From: Cylindrotheca closterium
Taxonomy: Eukaryota > Bacillariophyta > Bacillariophyceae > Bacillariales > Bacillariaceae
Assembly (NCBI GenBank): GCA_933822405.4
Contig: CAKOGP040000291.1
Coordinates: 3,698 to 67,697, forward strand
Direction: 5' to 3'
DNA: 64,000 nucleotides
Shown here: piece by piece, positions 39,294-49,068 of the stretch
Numbering within the stretch: the stretch's first letter is position 1
Layout of the letters: each line of letters begins with the position of its first letter
Notes under the pieces: generated by a model
Seen by the model: the letters and a program-made list of their open reading frames with translations, nothing else
Told to the model about the DNA's origin: nothing
Database searches by the model: none
Translations under genes and position numbers: made by a program

Positions 39294-42200
39294 ATGACAA
39301 CGTCGACCCTATACTTCACAGCTTCCATATTGAAGAAATCCAAATATATTGCCAAATTGGGGCTGACATTGCAACAACAACCGCACAACGATGCTGTCAC
39401 GATCAAGGATCTTTCCCCTTCCTTCAAGAAGAAAACGGCTCTTGTACCTGGTTTGCGAGTCTTGGAAATCAATCACACAAAGATAACTTCTCTGTCAGAA
39501 GCCAATCGATTATTGGCGGAGACCCCCGTCAATTTTGAGGTTACGTTGACAGTACAAGCACAGATTGTTTCAGCAACCAAGGCCTCAACAACGAAAAAAG
39601 GACTTACCTTGGGAAGATCGCCTCCTCGAGGTGAGAATCAGGAACAGAACGGAGAAGCATCATCCAAAATTGGCATTTCCTTATTCCAAGATCCTGAGAG
39701 CGCTCAGATTTCGATCACCCATGTGGCACCAGACAGTCTCTTTCCCACTCTCAGAGCCAATACAATATTACATGCCATTAATGGGATATTGGTGAGCTCC
39801 ATCAGCTTTGCCAAGGTAAAAGACATTATGAAACAGTGCAAGATACTGACGTTGGTAGTACTGGACAATGATAGTGTGGAAGAAGTAGGTTCTCCAAGCC
39901 AGCCACAAACTCAAAAATCCGAGGCTCTTCATCAACAAAATGGCTCTGTCGGTAAGGTTGAAAATGCACCCAATGATGGCGGCGTAGAGATGGACAATGG
40001 TAATGCGGTTGGTGACCACCAACCAAATACTTCTGAGAACAGCAACGAGAGCATTCGAGTTGTGGCTTGCATCATTCGTCCATCAAAGAATGTTCCTCTC
40101 GGTTTGAAACTAGAGGAACAAGACGAGGAAGTCATAGTCAGTGGTGAAGCAGAAGAAGTCGAGAAACCAGATGGTGGAAATGGGAATGGTGTCCACAAGA
40201 ACAAAACTGATGTAGTCAAGAAACGACAAAAGCTTGTGGTCACGTCAGTAGAGCAAAATGGGCTCTTTGCCAATACTGGATTGCAGTCGAATATGGAATT
40301 GGTCAAGATTAATGGACACGTATGGAGCAACATTCGAAAGCACAAATTGGACAAGGCCATGAAACTCCTACAGCAGGCTACCGGAAGAATTTCCCTGGAG
40401 GCTGTTACCACGCCACTAGACAATTCATCCAAGACAGACACAATAGGAGAGCGACAAATATTTAGCATTGAAAAGGCAAACAGAAGTTTTGCATTGGGGT
40501 TGCAATTGACTAAACTGTCGAATTCTCAAAAAGTAGAAATCACAGAAGCCTCAGCAGTCTTTGAGAATGTCTTAGGACTGAAAACGGGTCTTCTTCTTTC
40601 CAAAGTAAACAATATCATTGTGACGAGTGCACACCAGGCGCAAGCTCTCATGGCCGATGCCTACCCCATACTATCATTGGAATGTGAAGCCCCGCCTCCA
40701 CCTGATAAGCAGTCACTGTTGCAGGAAGAGTATTTACTGGCAAAACATGCCTTGCCAGTAACCGTAACGGAAGAAAACAAGGACACTGCCAAAATTGTCC
40801 GAACCAATGTTTGCGAACTACCCGCCGATACCAAACTGCAAAAGATGTGGACTGTGGCCAAGCATCCAGAGCTGAATGGAATTGTCATTTGCGATATTCC
40901 CAAGAGTTCGCCCTTCTATGAGTATTTTGCAGTTGGCCAAGTGGTTGTCTCGATCAATCATAACACTTGTCCGCAAACATCGGCAGGAACCTACAAGCTA
41001 TTGCAAAAGGAAATGGCAAGGGCAGCCGCTATGGCTGCTGATCCAAAGCTGAAAGCGGCAGCGGATCCGACCAAAGCCAATACAGTAGTAAGGGTGGAAG
41101 CCGGCGACGTCCAGCACGAACATGTTCCAACGACTGAAGATGAGGAAGAAATGCACCAAGCGGTTCAGTTGGCGATTGCGAGGGCCGAGAATGAACTATT
41201 GGACCGCAAGGACAATAGGAAAGAAGAAAGTTCGGATCCTCCAGAATTAGTCAGTGAAAGTGAATTGGAGAAACCAAAAGATATGTTTTCCTTGCCCGAC
41301 GACGTGCCTGAACACCCAGTCATCCGAGTAGATTTTGACGAAGGAGTTCAATTGCCAAAGACGCCAAAGAACTTGGCAGTCCCAGCCCAAACATTACAAT
41401 GGACTCGAAGCAAACCAGGCAACAACGGAGGTGTCCCGGCCGAAATTGGATTATTTGAATCGTCGCCTTCACCGCTTAAAATGGGTACGCCTAAAAGAAA
41501 TAATGGTTTTGTTCCGACGGACAGTGACAGTGAAAAGGCTCAAGCCAAGTGTACCATTCCAAAAGATGATACCGATGATCACAACGAGAATGGTGATGTG
41601 ACGCGGCGTATCCTTTTCAATGCTGAAAACCCAGCCTCTGCTCCAGCTGTTGATCTTATTCAGACGGCTACGGATAAGATTGCTTCTGTACCTTCGGCTC
41701 GCGAGCAGGAGTTGGAAGAGCAGATTCAGAAGATCCAGTCAGAATTGAAATCGGCACAGAGTGCATTGAAATCGGCCGAAGGGCAGCAAGAAAAGGCCAA
41801 AGGAGAACTCACAGGAGAGATCTCGGCGTTACGGCAACAGTTGGAAGACGCAAATGAAGCTCGACAAGTTGCGGAAGATGGAATAAGGCAAATCGGCATG
41901 GAAATTGATCATGAACTCAAGATAGCAACAGAAGCCAAGATAAACGAAGAGAAGCAACGGCTGGGGTTGAAGAAAATGCTAGAGGAGCTGCAAGAAGAAT
42001 CAATGAAGAGTAAAGCCAATGCATCAGCAGTAGGCGACAATTTGCGCAGTATGGTACTGGAGGTTCAGAATTCTTGTGCCAATGCAAAGGATGAACTCCT
42101 TCGAATCAAGTCTGCCAAGGAAGCAGAACTCAAGACAGCTGTCGAAGAAAAGGAAAAAGCAGAGCAGCAAGTTCGTCGTTTGAAGGCCCGGCTATTGGAG

Positions 42201-43499
42201 GCTCAAAGCGACCATGATGCGTCATTGAGATCGAAGCAAGCCGAAATTGAAGAGAAATCCGCGGCGATAACGAATCTACGAAGTGAGATATCTAGTTTGA
42301 AGCGCCAATTACAACAAGCCGAAGCGGCAAAAGACGAAGCGAAGGGGGATCTGGAAAAAGCAAAGGCCGATCACGAAAATGAGATTCTCGGCCTGAAAGT
42401 GCAAATCGATTTGGTTCGAGAGGAAGAAGAAACCAAGGCCGATGAGAGGGAAGCGCAGACAAGAGCCGAAGCCGATGATGCCGTGGGTTCCATGCTCGAA
42501 ATGCAACGACATGACAAAGAAGAAATTGTGAACCTCCGCAATCTGATCGAAGACGCCCAGATTGCTCTTCACAACAAAGAACAGGAGTTGGAAAAGTTGC
42601 ACAAAGACTTTTCTATCGTGCGCTCGCAAGAAGCCAATCAAGCAAAGGCCGCCCAAGAAGCGTTGGAAAACGAATTGGGGGTGCATCGGGAACAAGTTGC
42701 GTCACTCCAAGCTTCATTGGTTGCAGCTGAAAAGGTCCGACAAATGTCCAAGAGCGAAGTGAAAGCTGTCAAGTCGGATGGTCATGTGAAACTCCAAACC
42801 GAAACGGAAGCACGTCGTCGGGCTGAAAAGGAAATTGTTCGTCTGGAGGCAGAAGTGGACAATGCGTTGCAGAAAGAGCAAGAAACGAAAAAGAAACTCG
42901 AAGACTTGAAGAAGGAATTTGAAACGTCAACCGGCGCAATTGAAGCAAGAGAGCGGAAAAATAGATCCATGGCGGAAGAAGCCCGAGAGAAGGCAGAGAT
43001 TATTGTTGCTGACATTGAAGTAGCCGAAGAACGCAGGATAAAGGCAGAGGCAGAAGTCGTCAAGACCAGACGAACTTGGTCGTTGATATCACTGTTTTTC
43101 TTTGTCATTGCCATTCTGAGCGCAAGGAGCAATCACCAAGGTGGAAGCATACCAGAGATTCTTGATCTCGATCTGAGCACTGACGATTTGAGAACACTGG
43201 TTCGAAAGGAGGCGGAACAAAAGCTGGAACTTGAAAAGGCTGTCAAGGAAGCAATCCAAGATCGGGACGCATTACTCGAAGCAAAGGAAGCCGCAGAGGA
43301 AAAGGCCGACGAGGCAATGAAAGAAGCTACTAGGAAGGAGACTTTGTTACAACAAGCTATATCACAAAACAAGGGGGTTAAGACAAGCGGGGATGGCAAG
43401 TCTCCTTCCGAAGAACACGAATTGCAGAATGGGGAAAGCACCAAAGCACAAATTGTTGCCCAACGGCGGGCCGCACCAATAGAAATATACTTTGAATAA
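39294..43499 (+). CDS. Giant multi-PDZ coiled-coil membrane protein
   Basis: 1401 residues without introns from ATG 39294. The first 580 residues hold about five PDZ-like modules, recognised by repeats of a Gly-hydrophobic carboxylate loop and a later G-x-x-hydrophobic-x-x-[VI]-N motif: AKLGLTLQQQ/LRVLEINHTKI, SKIGISLFQ/NTILHAINGIL, PLGLKLEE/NMELVKINGHV, FALGLQLTK/GLLLSKVNNII and QKMWTVAKH/GQVVVSINHNT. Residues about 800-1255 form a long, regular coiled coil rich in Glu, Lys and Ala. A single hydrophobic segment (WSLISLFFFVIAILSA, about 1261-1277) is followed by a 120-residue charged tail that is again helical. It may tether a scaffold to a membrane. A few PDZ modules are weak and need profile confirmation. 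Confidence 0.85.
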   Translation: MTTSTLYFTASILKKSKYIAKLGLTLQQQPHNDAVTIKDLSPSFKKKTALVPGLRVLEINHTKITSLSEANRLLAETPVNFEVTLTVQAQIVSATKASTTKKGLTLGRSPPRGENQEQNGEASSKIGISLFQDPESAQISITHVAPDSLFPTLRANTILHAINGILVSSISFAKVKDIMKQCKILTLVVLDNDSVEEVGSPSQPQTQKSEALHQQNGSVGKVENAPNDGGVEMDNGNAVGDHQPNTSENSNESIRVVACIIRPSKNVPLGLKLEEQDEEVIVSGEAEEVEKPDGGNGNGVHKNKTDVVKKRQKLVVTSVEQNGLFANTGLQSNMELVKINGHVWSNIRKHKLDKAMKLLQQATGRISLEAVTTPLDNSSKTDTIGERQIFSIEKANRSFALGLQLTKLSNSQKVEITEASAVFENVLGLKTGLLLSKVNNIIVTSAHQAQALMADAYPILSLECEAPPPPDKQSLLQEEYLLAKHALPVTVTEENKDTAKIVRTNVCELPADTKLQKMWTVAKHPELNGIVICDIPKSSPFYEYFAVGQVVVSINHNTCPQTSAGTYKLLQKEMARAAAMAADPKLKAAADPTKANTVVRVEAGDVQHEHVPTTEDEEEMHQAVQLAIARAENELLDRKDNRKEESSDPPELVSESELEKPKDMFSLPDDVPEHPVIRVDFDEGVQLPKTPKNLAVPAQTLQWTRSKPGNNGGVPAEIGLFESSPSPLKMGTPKRNNGFVPTDSDSEKAQAKCTIPKDDTDDHNENGDVTRRILFNAENPASAPAVDLIQTATDKIASVPSAREQELEEQIQKIQSELKSAQSALKSAEGQQEKAKGELTGEISALRQQLEDANEARQVAEDGIRQIGMEIDHELKIATEAKINEEKQRLGLKKMLEELQEESMKSKANASAVGDNLRSMVLEVQNSCANAKDELLRIKSAKEAELKTAVEEKEKAEQQVRRLKARLLEAQSDHDASLRSKQAEIEEKSAAITNLRSEISSLKRQLQQAEAAKDEAKGDLEKAKADHENEILGLKVQIDLVREEEETKADEREAQTRAEADDAVGSMLEMQRHDKEEIVNLRNLIEDAQIALHNKEQELEKLHKDFSIVRSQEANQAKAAQEALENELGVHREQVASLQASLVAAEKVRQMSKSEVKAVKSDGHVKLQTETEARRRAEKEIVRLEAEVDNALQKEQETKKKLEDLKKEFETSTGAIEARERKNRSMAEEAREKAEIIVADIEVAEERRIKAEAEVVKTRRTWSLISLFFFVIAILSARSNHQGGSIPEILDLDLSTDDLRTLVRKEAEQKLELEKAVKEAIQDRDALLEAKEAAEEKADEAMKEATRKETLLQQAISQNKGVKTSGDGKSPSEEHELQNGESTKAQIVAQRRAAPIEIYFE

Positions 43500-43841
43500 G
43501 CTGAATGAGCGTTTTAGACAACTTTTCTACTTTGCTCCGTTTGGACTTCAATTTATTTTTGTGGCATTGGTAGCAGCTTTAGGTACAGTAGTAGTATTAG
43601 CTCCGATATTGTCAAATGGACTCATCGGACCCCAATTTCCTACTTTTCCCGCCGTTTCTGGTCGTCGCTATGTGATGCGTGTCTACTTTTCCCGCCGTTT
43701 CTGTGATGCTGATGTGTGCATAAAAATACTGACTCACTCACTCACCCATCAACTGACTCACCTACAGTATGAATCGACGATGACGTTCAGATGCATTCAT
43801 AAAACCAAAAAGTGAAAGTAATTACAATCTACATCATCATC
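43500..43841. other. Intergenic region before light-harvesting gene 1
   Basis: A short direct repeat is visible: TACTTTTCCCGCCGTTTCTG at about 43642 and 43685 (43-bp spacing), and ACTCACTCACTCACCCATCAACTGACTCACC near 43732. These could be promoter elements of the light-harvesting gene; I have no independent support. Confidence 0.5.
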
Positions 43842-44612
43842 ATGAAGCTTTCTGCCACCCTAATTCTTGCCTCAATGGCCGTTGGTACCCAGGCCTTTGT
43901 GCAGCCATCGTCCAGCTTCTCTACCACTTCTGCCCTTCGCATGTCCGAAGAGCCAGGTGCTCCCGCTGAAGAAGAGATCGCTGCTGCCGTCGTGGAAGAA
44001 ACCCCAGCCGCTTCTTCTTTCGCCACTGAACCCCTGCTTCCTACCATGTCCAAGGCCATTCCATACTTGCAGCGTCCCGCTGCCTTGGATGGATCTTTGG
44101 CCGGTGATGTCGGCTTTGATCCCATTGGATTTTCCAAGACCAAGGCGGACTTGATGAACTACCGTGAAGCCGAGATCAAGCATGCTCGTTTGGCCATGTT
44201 GGCTGCCGCTGGATGGCCACTATCGGAACTCTTCGATGCCAAGATCGCTTCCACCTTGGGATTGAGCCCTGTCGTCGATGCCACTGACCGTGCTCCTTCG
44301 ATCCTCAACGGAGGATTGGGCAAGATTTCTCCCATCTACTGGTTGGTTTGCATCATCGGTGCCGGTGCCATCGATCTTGCAGGAATTGCTGCCAAGAACA
44401 AGTCCAAGGGAGATTGGCTTCCAGGTGACTATGGATTTGATCCTCTTGGCTTGTATCCTAAGGATGCCGCTGGTCAAGAACGAATGCAATTGACCGAAAT
44501 CAAGAATGGCCGATTGGCAATGATTGCTATTACTGCCTTTGCCGTTCAAGAGGCTGTCTCTCACGTCGGTGTTGTCGACGAGACTCCTTTCTTCTTCCAG
44601 CCACCATTCTAA
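43842..44612 (+). CDS. Light-harvesting chlorophyll-binding protein, copy 1
   Basis: 256 residues from ATG 43842. The presequence MKLSATLILASMAVGTQA before FVQPSSS is a signal peptide plus A-F transit site for a complex plastid. The mature protein has the LHC fold signals: helix 1 with the pigment motif AEIKHARLAMLAAAGWPLSE, a middle helix near YWLVCIIGAGAIDLAGI, and helix 3 with EIKNGRLAMIAITAFAVQE, whose Glu and Asn/Arg bind chlorophyll. YGFDPLGLYPKD precedes helix 3. The GWPLSEL end of helix 1 and LNGGLGKISP loop fit a RedCAP-like or Lhcr-related subgroup better than main FCP antennae; the exact subgroup is uncertain. It is one of three in 5.3 kb. Confidence 0.92.
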   Translation: MKLSATLILASMAVGTQAFVQPSSSFSTTSALRMSEEPGAPAEEEIAAAVVEETPAASSFATEPLLPTMSKAIPYLQRPAALDGSLAGDVGFDPIGFSKTKADLMNYREAEIKHARLAMLAAAGWPLSELFDAKIASTLGLSPVVDATDRAPSILNGGLGKISPIYWLVCIIGAGAIDLAGIAAKNKSKGDWLPGDYGFDPLGLYPKDAAGQERMQLTEIKNGRLAMIAITAFAVQEAVSHVGVVDETPFFFQPPF

Positions 44613-45138
44613 ATTCTGTGCTGCCTAGTGGTCGAAATTCTTCAATAGAGAGTCTGTCTTCAATGATTTTTTTAAGATATCGAGATAAATATCATAAGAA
44701 CTGTATTATTAATACCAACACCGAATCCAAAGATGGCGATGTCTAATAGCTGGTAGTAGAACACCTGCTAAACATGACAATACTGCGGTATGAAGCCAGA
44801 GGAAGATTTATATTGTTTTTCCACACCGGAATTTAGCAAACAGCAATCAACACTACGTAAAGGGAGAACATTTTTCTTGTTGTAGTCCGATCATGTTCGT
44901 TTTTAGCCTTTTGCCTCTCCACTTCCCTTCCTGCCTCACGTTTTATTTGCAAGAGATCGTCGGACACTTTTCAAACGAACCATTTGGATCGAAGGAGTCC
45001 GAAAAAAGGCGTGTAAGGCCTAACTTTTGAACATCATGATGGTGATGATGATGACACAACACACAACCATTGTCATCATCATCGTCATCTCTACTACGAA
45101 GTAAAGAGACACGGCAGAAACGAGACCCGTAGTGTATC
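44613..45138. other. Intergenic region, no gene seen
   Basis: 3' flank of light-harvesting gene 1 and 5' flank of the TPR gene. CATCATCATC-type runs at 45033-45095 lie just before the TPR gene. Confidence 0.5.
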
Positions 45139-46302
45139 ATGACAACGGAAACAATGGAGGAGAACGAACAAGACTCAGTGGAGGAACTCATTCGACAGGC
45201 CCATCTCTACTATTACAAAGAAGGAAACTTTCAAAAGGCGAAAGAGATTTTTGACAGTGTGTTGGAAATAAAAACGAAAGAGTTAGGCGAAGATGATCCT
45301 GATGTGGCCTGTACTCTGTACCTGATTGGATTTCTTCTGACGTTGGAAAATCATGACAATGAAGCCTTGGAACAATTCGAAAGAGCTCTTGAAATACAGT
45401 TGAAGATTTTGGGTGAGAAACATAAGGATACGGCAAAAACCTACCAAATGATTGGCGAAGTCTATGGGTCTCTAGGCAATTTCGACAAGGCAGAAGAAAT
45501 GCTCCATAAAGCGGTGGATATAAAGCTGGATATTCTGCCAAATGATGATCATTTTGAAGGGACGAAGGGTCTGTACCAAAGTCTAGCCAATTTACTGAAA
45601 AAGCAAGGCAAGTTTTCAGAAACAGTCAAGATATACAAATCCCAACTTGCAACACTGCTGAAAAAGCATGGGGAATGCCACTCTGACGTTGTGGAGGTAT
45701 ATGCTAAAATTGCAGAGCTGCTGAGAATTCAACATAGGCCTGATGACGCTCTTCAGATGATTGGAAAAAGCATCGACCTTTGCTTTCGATTGTTGCGAGA
45801 GCAGGGAAACTGCGACAACCAACTCCTGACAGAATTGATCGACAGCAAAGCAGATACTGCAATGGCACTGAAAAACTTTGAAGCTGCCACACGAGGGTTG
45901 AGTCTATCTCTAAAGATACAGATTGTGGAATTTGGGGAGATGCACCGCTTTACGGCATTGGCTTACCAAAGGCTTGGGGTAGTATATGCCCAACGAGACA
46001 TGACAGAAGATGCCTTGTTGTCGTTTGAAAAAGCCATTGGGATTCTTCGAAATGTGTTTGGCAATGATCATCCTGAAACAAAAAATGCTGTACTGCATCA
46101 TGGATTGACAACGGCGAAAGCCTGCGAGAATGTTTCGGCTCTCAAACTTGATCAGGGGTTGTTACAAGATGCCATTGATTTGAGTGCAGGAGCCCTCAAG
46201 ATTCTCAGAAGGGACCTAGACGAGGATCATGCTACCACCAAGCGACGCATGGAAGCGCACAGATCTTTGCTGAAACTGCTCTTGGAGAATCGGGGCAATT
46301 AA
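45139..46302 (+). CDS. Tetratricopeptide-repeat protein (kinesin-light-chain-like)
   Basis: 387 residues from ATG 45139. Units of 42 residues are repeated with the pattern [LY]-x-x-x-G-x-[FY]-x-x-A-x-x-x-[FY]-x-x-[AV]-L-x-I: for instance YYKEGNFQKAKEIFDSVLEI, LENHDNEALEQFERALEIQL, YGSLGNFDKAEEMLHKAVDI and YAQRDMTEDALLSFEKAIGI. The long spacing and LGEDDPDVACTL / LGEKHKDTAKTY lead-ins are the kinesin light chain and TPR_12 type. Such proteins act as protein-interaction scaffolds. There is no targeting signal. Its location between light-harvesting genes is probably incidental. Confidence 0.88.
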   Translation: MTTETMEENEQDSVEELIRQAHLYYYKEGNFQKAKEIFDSVLEIKTKELGEDDPDVACTLYLIGFLLTLENHDNEALEQFERALEIQLKILGEKHKDTAKTYQMIGEVYGSLGNFDKAEEMLHKAVDIKLDILPNDDHFEGTKGLYQSLANLLKKQGKFSETVKIYKSQLATLLKKHGECHSDVVEVYAKIAELLRIQHRPDDALQMIGKSIDLCFRLLREQGNCDNQLLTELIDSKADTAMALKNFEAATRGLSLSLKIQIVEFGEMHRFTALAYQRLGVVYAQRDMTEDALLSFEKAIGILRNVFGNDHPETKNAVLHHGLTTAKACENVSALKLDQGLLQDAIDLSAGALKILRRDLDEDHATTKRRMEAHRSLLKLLLENRGN

Positions 46303-46653
46303 GTGCGCGAGATGATGGCATCATCATGTTTTATGGCTGGGGTAGCTAGCTTCGAGGGTATGAATTGTGTGGTCGAATGAAAAAAAAGTGAGGTAGTATT
46401 ATAACAATAATACATTGCAAATATTGGTCGATCCAACGATTGCTGTATGATATGTGCAGTATGCTGGATATCTTTCTTTGGTACTCTATGTACCGGTATA
46501 TAGCTAAATTAAACTTAGCTGACTAGTTCGATCCGATCACGTTGAAAAACGTCATCCGAATTTTGGATTTTGACTATTTTATAATACTATGATAATCTAA
46601 AAATAAGTATCGCATCGAACTGATCCGATCATTGACTCACCAGTACATTCACC
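46303..46653. other. Intergenic region, no gene seen
   Basis: AT-rich spacer with a TACCGGTA palindrome at about 46490-46497. It includes the 5' flank of light-harvesting gene 2. Confidence 0.5.
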
Positions 46654-47499
46654 ATGAAGCTTTCCACAGGAATCATTTTTGCCTCCATGGCCTTTGCTTG
46701 CGAGGCTTTTGTTCAACCTTCTTCTATTTCCCAAACCTCCACTATAAAGATGGTTGCTGGAGAACCAGCACCACAAGACGAACCCATTGATGTTTCAGCA
46801 GAGCGAGTGGAGCCGTATTACGACACTGCCAATGGCAACGTGAATGCCTTTTACGAGCCACCCATGGAGCAACAACAACAACAACAACAACAGCAGCAAT
46901 TCTATGCTCCACCACCACCCAGTCCTCCGCTTCCCACCAATTCCAAGGCCATTCCGTTCATGGCACGGCCACAGGCGTTGGATGGATCCCTCGTGGGTGA
47001 TGTAGGCTTTGATCCACTTGGTTTTGCCAAAACAGAGGGAGATTTGTTGAATTACAGAGAAGCAGAAATCAAGCACGCTCGTTTGGCCATGTTGGCTGCT
47101 GCTGGATGGCCGATTTCAGAATTGTGGGATGCCAAGATTGCCAGCAAATTGGCCTTGTCACCGGTGGTCGACGGAAGCTTTCGGGCTCCATCTGTCCTCA
47201 ATGGTGGACTCGCTAAAATTCCAGCCGCCTACTGGGTATTTTGCTTCATCCTTGCTGGGACTGTAGAAGTGATTGGGGCCAGTGAAAAGAACAAGCCAGG
47301 ATACACACCGGGAAATCTTGGATTTGATCCCATTGGTCTGTACCCCAAGGATCCTGCTGGACAAGGGCGCATGCAATTAGCAGAATTGAAGAATGGCCGA
47401 TTGGCGATGATTGCCATTGTTGGTTTTGCAGCCCAAGAATTTGCCACCAAGACTGGAGTTGTCGTCGAATCTGCTGCCTTTTTTCAGCCAGCGTTTTGA
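46654..47499 (+). CDS. Light-harvesting chlorophyll-binding protein, copy 2
   Basis: 281 residues from ATG 46654. The presequence MKLSTGIIFASMAFACEA before FVQPSS parallels copy 1. It is longer than its neighbours because of an insertion after the transit peptide with a run of about ten Gln and a Pro-rich stretch (FYAPPPPSPPLP). The LHC motifs are present: AEIKHARLAMLAAAGWPISE for helix 1, LNGGLAKIPAAYWVFCFILA in the middle and ELKNGRLAMIAIVGFAAQE for helix 3. The DNA is more diverged from copies 1 and 3 than they are from each other. The Gln-Pro insert is expected to be in the stromal or luminal N-terminus. Confidence 0.92.
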   Translation: MKLSTGIIFASMAFACEAFVQPSSISQTSTIKMVAGEPAPQDEPIDVSAERVEPYYDTANGNVNAFYEPPMEQQQQQQQQQQFYAPPPPSPPLPTNSKAIPFMARPQALDGSLVGDVGFDPLGFAKTEGDLLNYREAEIKHARLAMLAAAGWPISELWDAKIASKLALSPVVDGSFRAPSVLNGGLAKIPAAYWVFCFILAGTVEVIGASEKNKPGYTPGNLGFDPIGLYPKDPAGQGRMQLAELKNGRLAMIAIVGFAAQEFATKTGVVVESAAFFQPAF

Positions 47500-48297
47500 A
47501 TTTGGATGGGCTCCCTTTCTATCATCACCATTTGCATTAATCAAATAAGTGAAACTAATACATTATTGGCTCCGATATCCTCGCAACAAGCTAATGTCAT
47601 TATTTACTAATGTAAAATATCTGAGTTTGGTGGTGCCAATGTCGTCGTGTTGACGGCCAAACAATTTGCGACGATTTGAAGAAAGCAATTGATTAGCTCT
47701 ATAAATTAGAAGACATTGTTGATCTTTCAGCGTATTCTTGGCGATGGCTCTCATGCCATCCTCAAGAGTTCTCGACGGGAGAACAGGACGCATTGAGGGT
47801 ATGACCAGGAGTAATACTCATGTACTCGATGTGCCCGTTCCGGTTTATTCGTGAATGAATCCTACACACGACTAATCATTTGTGACGTTGCACGCAAAAA
47901 GTATTCTGATTCAGAATAAGAACCAAATCATCTGATGGTTGGTTGGCAAACACGACCTGAAATCTGACTCACCTACATCTTCTCATTCTCATCGAGAAGC
48001 AATTTGTCGACGTGTTCTTGTCGATTGTCTCTAAGTCTATTCTGGACACATCATCACCTATCTTATGTGGCGCCACCAAGTTCCAGTTCTGACGACTGAA
48101 TTCATGCAGCTACCGCCGGTAGAGACGAAAAGTGATGTGTGTCATTCACGTGATGATGTGTAGCTGACTCAACCACTCGTCATCCCCACAAAACAAAAAC
48201 ATTTCGACCGATTTCTGTCGTTCTCACAATCTCACAACGACCAAACAGTCAAACAGTCAAACAGTCAACCCAAATATAACAAACAAACAAAAATAAA
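47500..48297. other. Intergenic region, no gene seen
   Basis: Spacer between light-harvesting genes 2 and 3. A repeat ACAGTCAA(A) occurs three times at 48245-48268 close to the start of gene 3. A short minus-strand frame at 47563-47793 is not protein-like. Confidence 0.5.
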
Positions 48298-49068
48298 ATG
48301 AAGTTCTCTGCTGGAATCATCTTTGCCACCATGGCCGCATCTGCCCAAGCCTTTGTCCAACCATCGGCCTCCTTCTCCACTGCCCTTCGCATGTCTGACG
48401 AGGAACCAGTCGGAACTGAGGAACCTGTCTTCGTTGAGGAAATCATGGAGCCAGTTTCTCCAAGCATGTCTCAAGCTCTTCCTTGGATGGAACGCCCTTC
48501 CGCTCTTGACGGAAGCATGGTCGGTGATGTTGGTTTCGATCCTCTTGGCTTTGCCAAGACTCCTGAAGACTTGCTGAACTACCGTGAAGCTGAAATCAAG
48601 CATGCTCGTTTGGCCATGTTGGCTGCCGCTGGATGGCCACTATCGGAACTCTTCGATGCTAAGATCGCCACCACCTTGGGATTGAGCCCCGTCGTTGATG
48701 CCACTGATCGTGCTCCTTCGATCCTCAACGGAGGATTGGGCAAGGTTTCCCCTGTCTACTGGCTTGTCTGTTTGGCCGGCGCTGCCGCCATTGATGTTAT
48801 CGGCATCAACGCCAAGTCCAAGCCAGGATACACCCCAGGAAACTTCGGATTTGACCCTCTCGGTGTCTTCCCCAAGGACAAGGCCGGACAAGAGCGCATG
48901 CAATTGGCTGAATTGAAAAACGGTCGCTTGGCAATGATTGCCATCACCGCATTCGCTGTCCAAGAGTTTGTTTCGAAGGTTGGAGTCGTCGATGAAACTC
49001 CCCTTTTCTTCAAGCCAATTGCCACAACCATCCACGAATACACCAACGCTGGATACATCTATCATTAG
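48298..49068 (+). CDS. Light-harvesting chlorophyll-binding protein, copy 3
   Basis: 256 residues from ATG 48298. The presequence MKFSAGIIFATMAASAQA before FVQPSAS is a complex-plastid targeting peptide. Helix 1 (AEIKHARLAMLAAAGWPLSE), the middle helix (YWLVCLAGAAAIDVIGI) and helix 3 (ELKNGRLAMIAITAFAVQE) are all intact. It ends with a tail KPIATTIHEYTNAGYIYH not found in copies 1 and 2. Over about 160 bases the DNA is almost identical to copy 1, including synonymous sites, while flanking coding parts differ. Confidence 0.93.
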   Translation: MKFSAGIIFATMAASAQAFVQPSASFSTALRMSDEEPVGTEEPVFVEEIMEPVSPSMSQALPWMERPSALDGSMVGDVGFDPLGFAKTPEDLLNYREAEIKHARLAMLAAAGWPLSELFDAKIATTLGLSPVVDATDRAPSILNGGLGKVSPVYWLVCLAGAAAIDVIGINAKSKPGYTPGNFGFDPLGVFPKDKAGQERMQLAELKNGRLAMIAITAFAVQEFVSKVGVVDETPLFFKPIATTIHEYTNAGYIYH

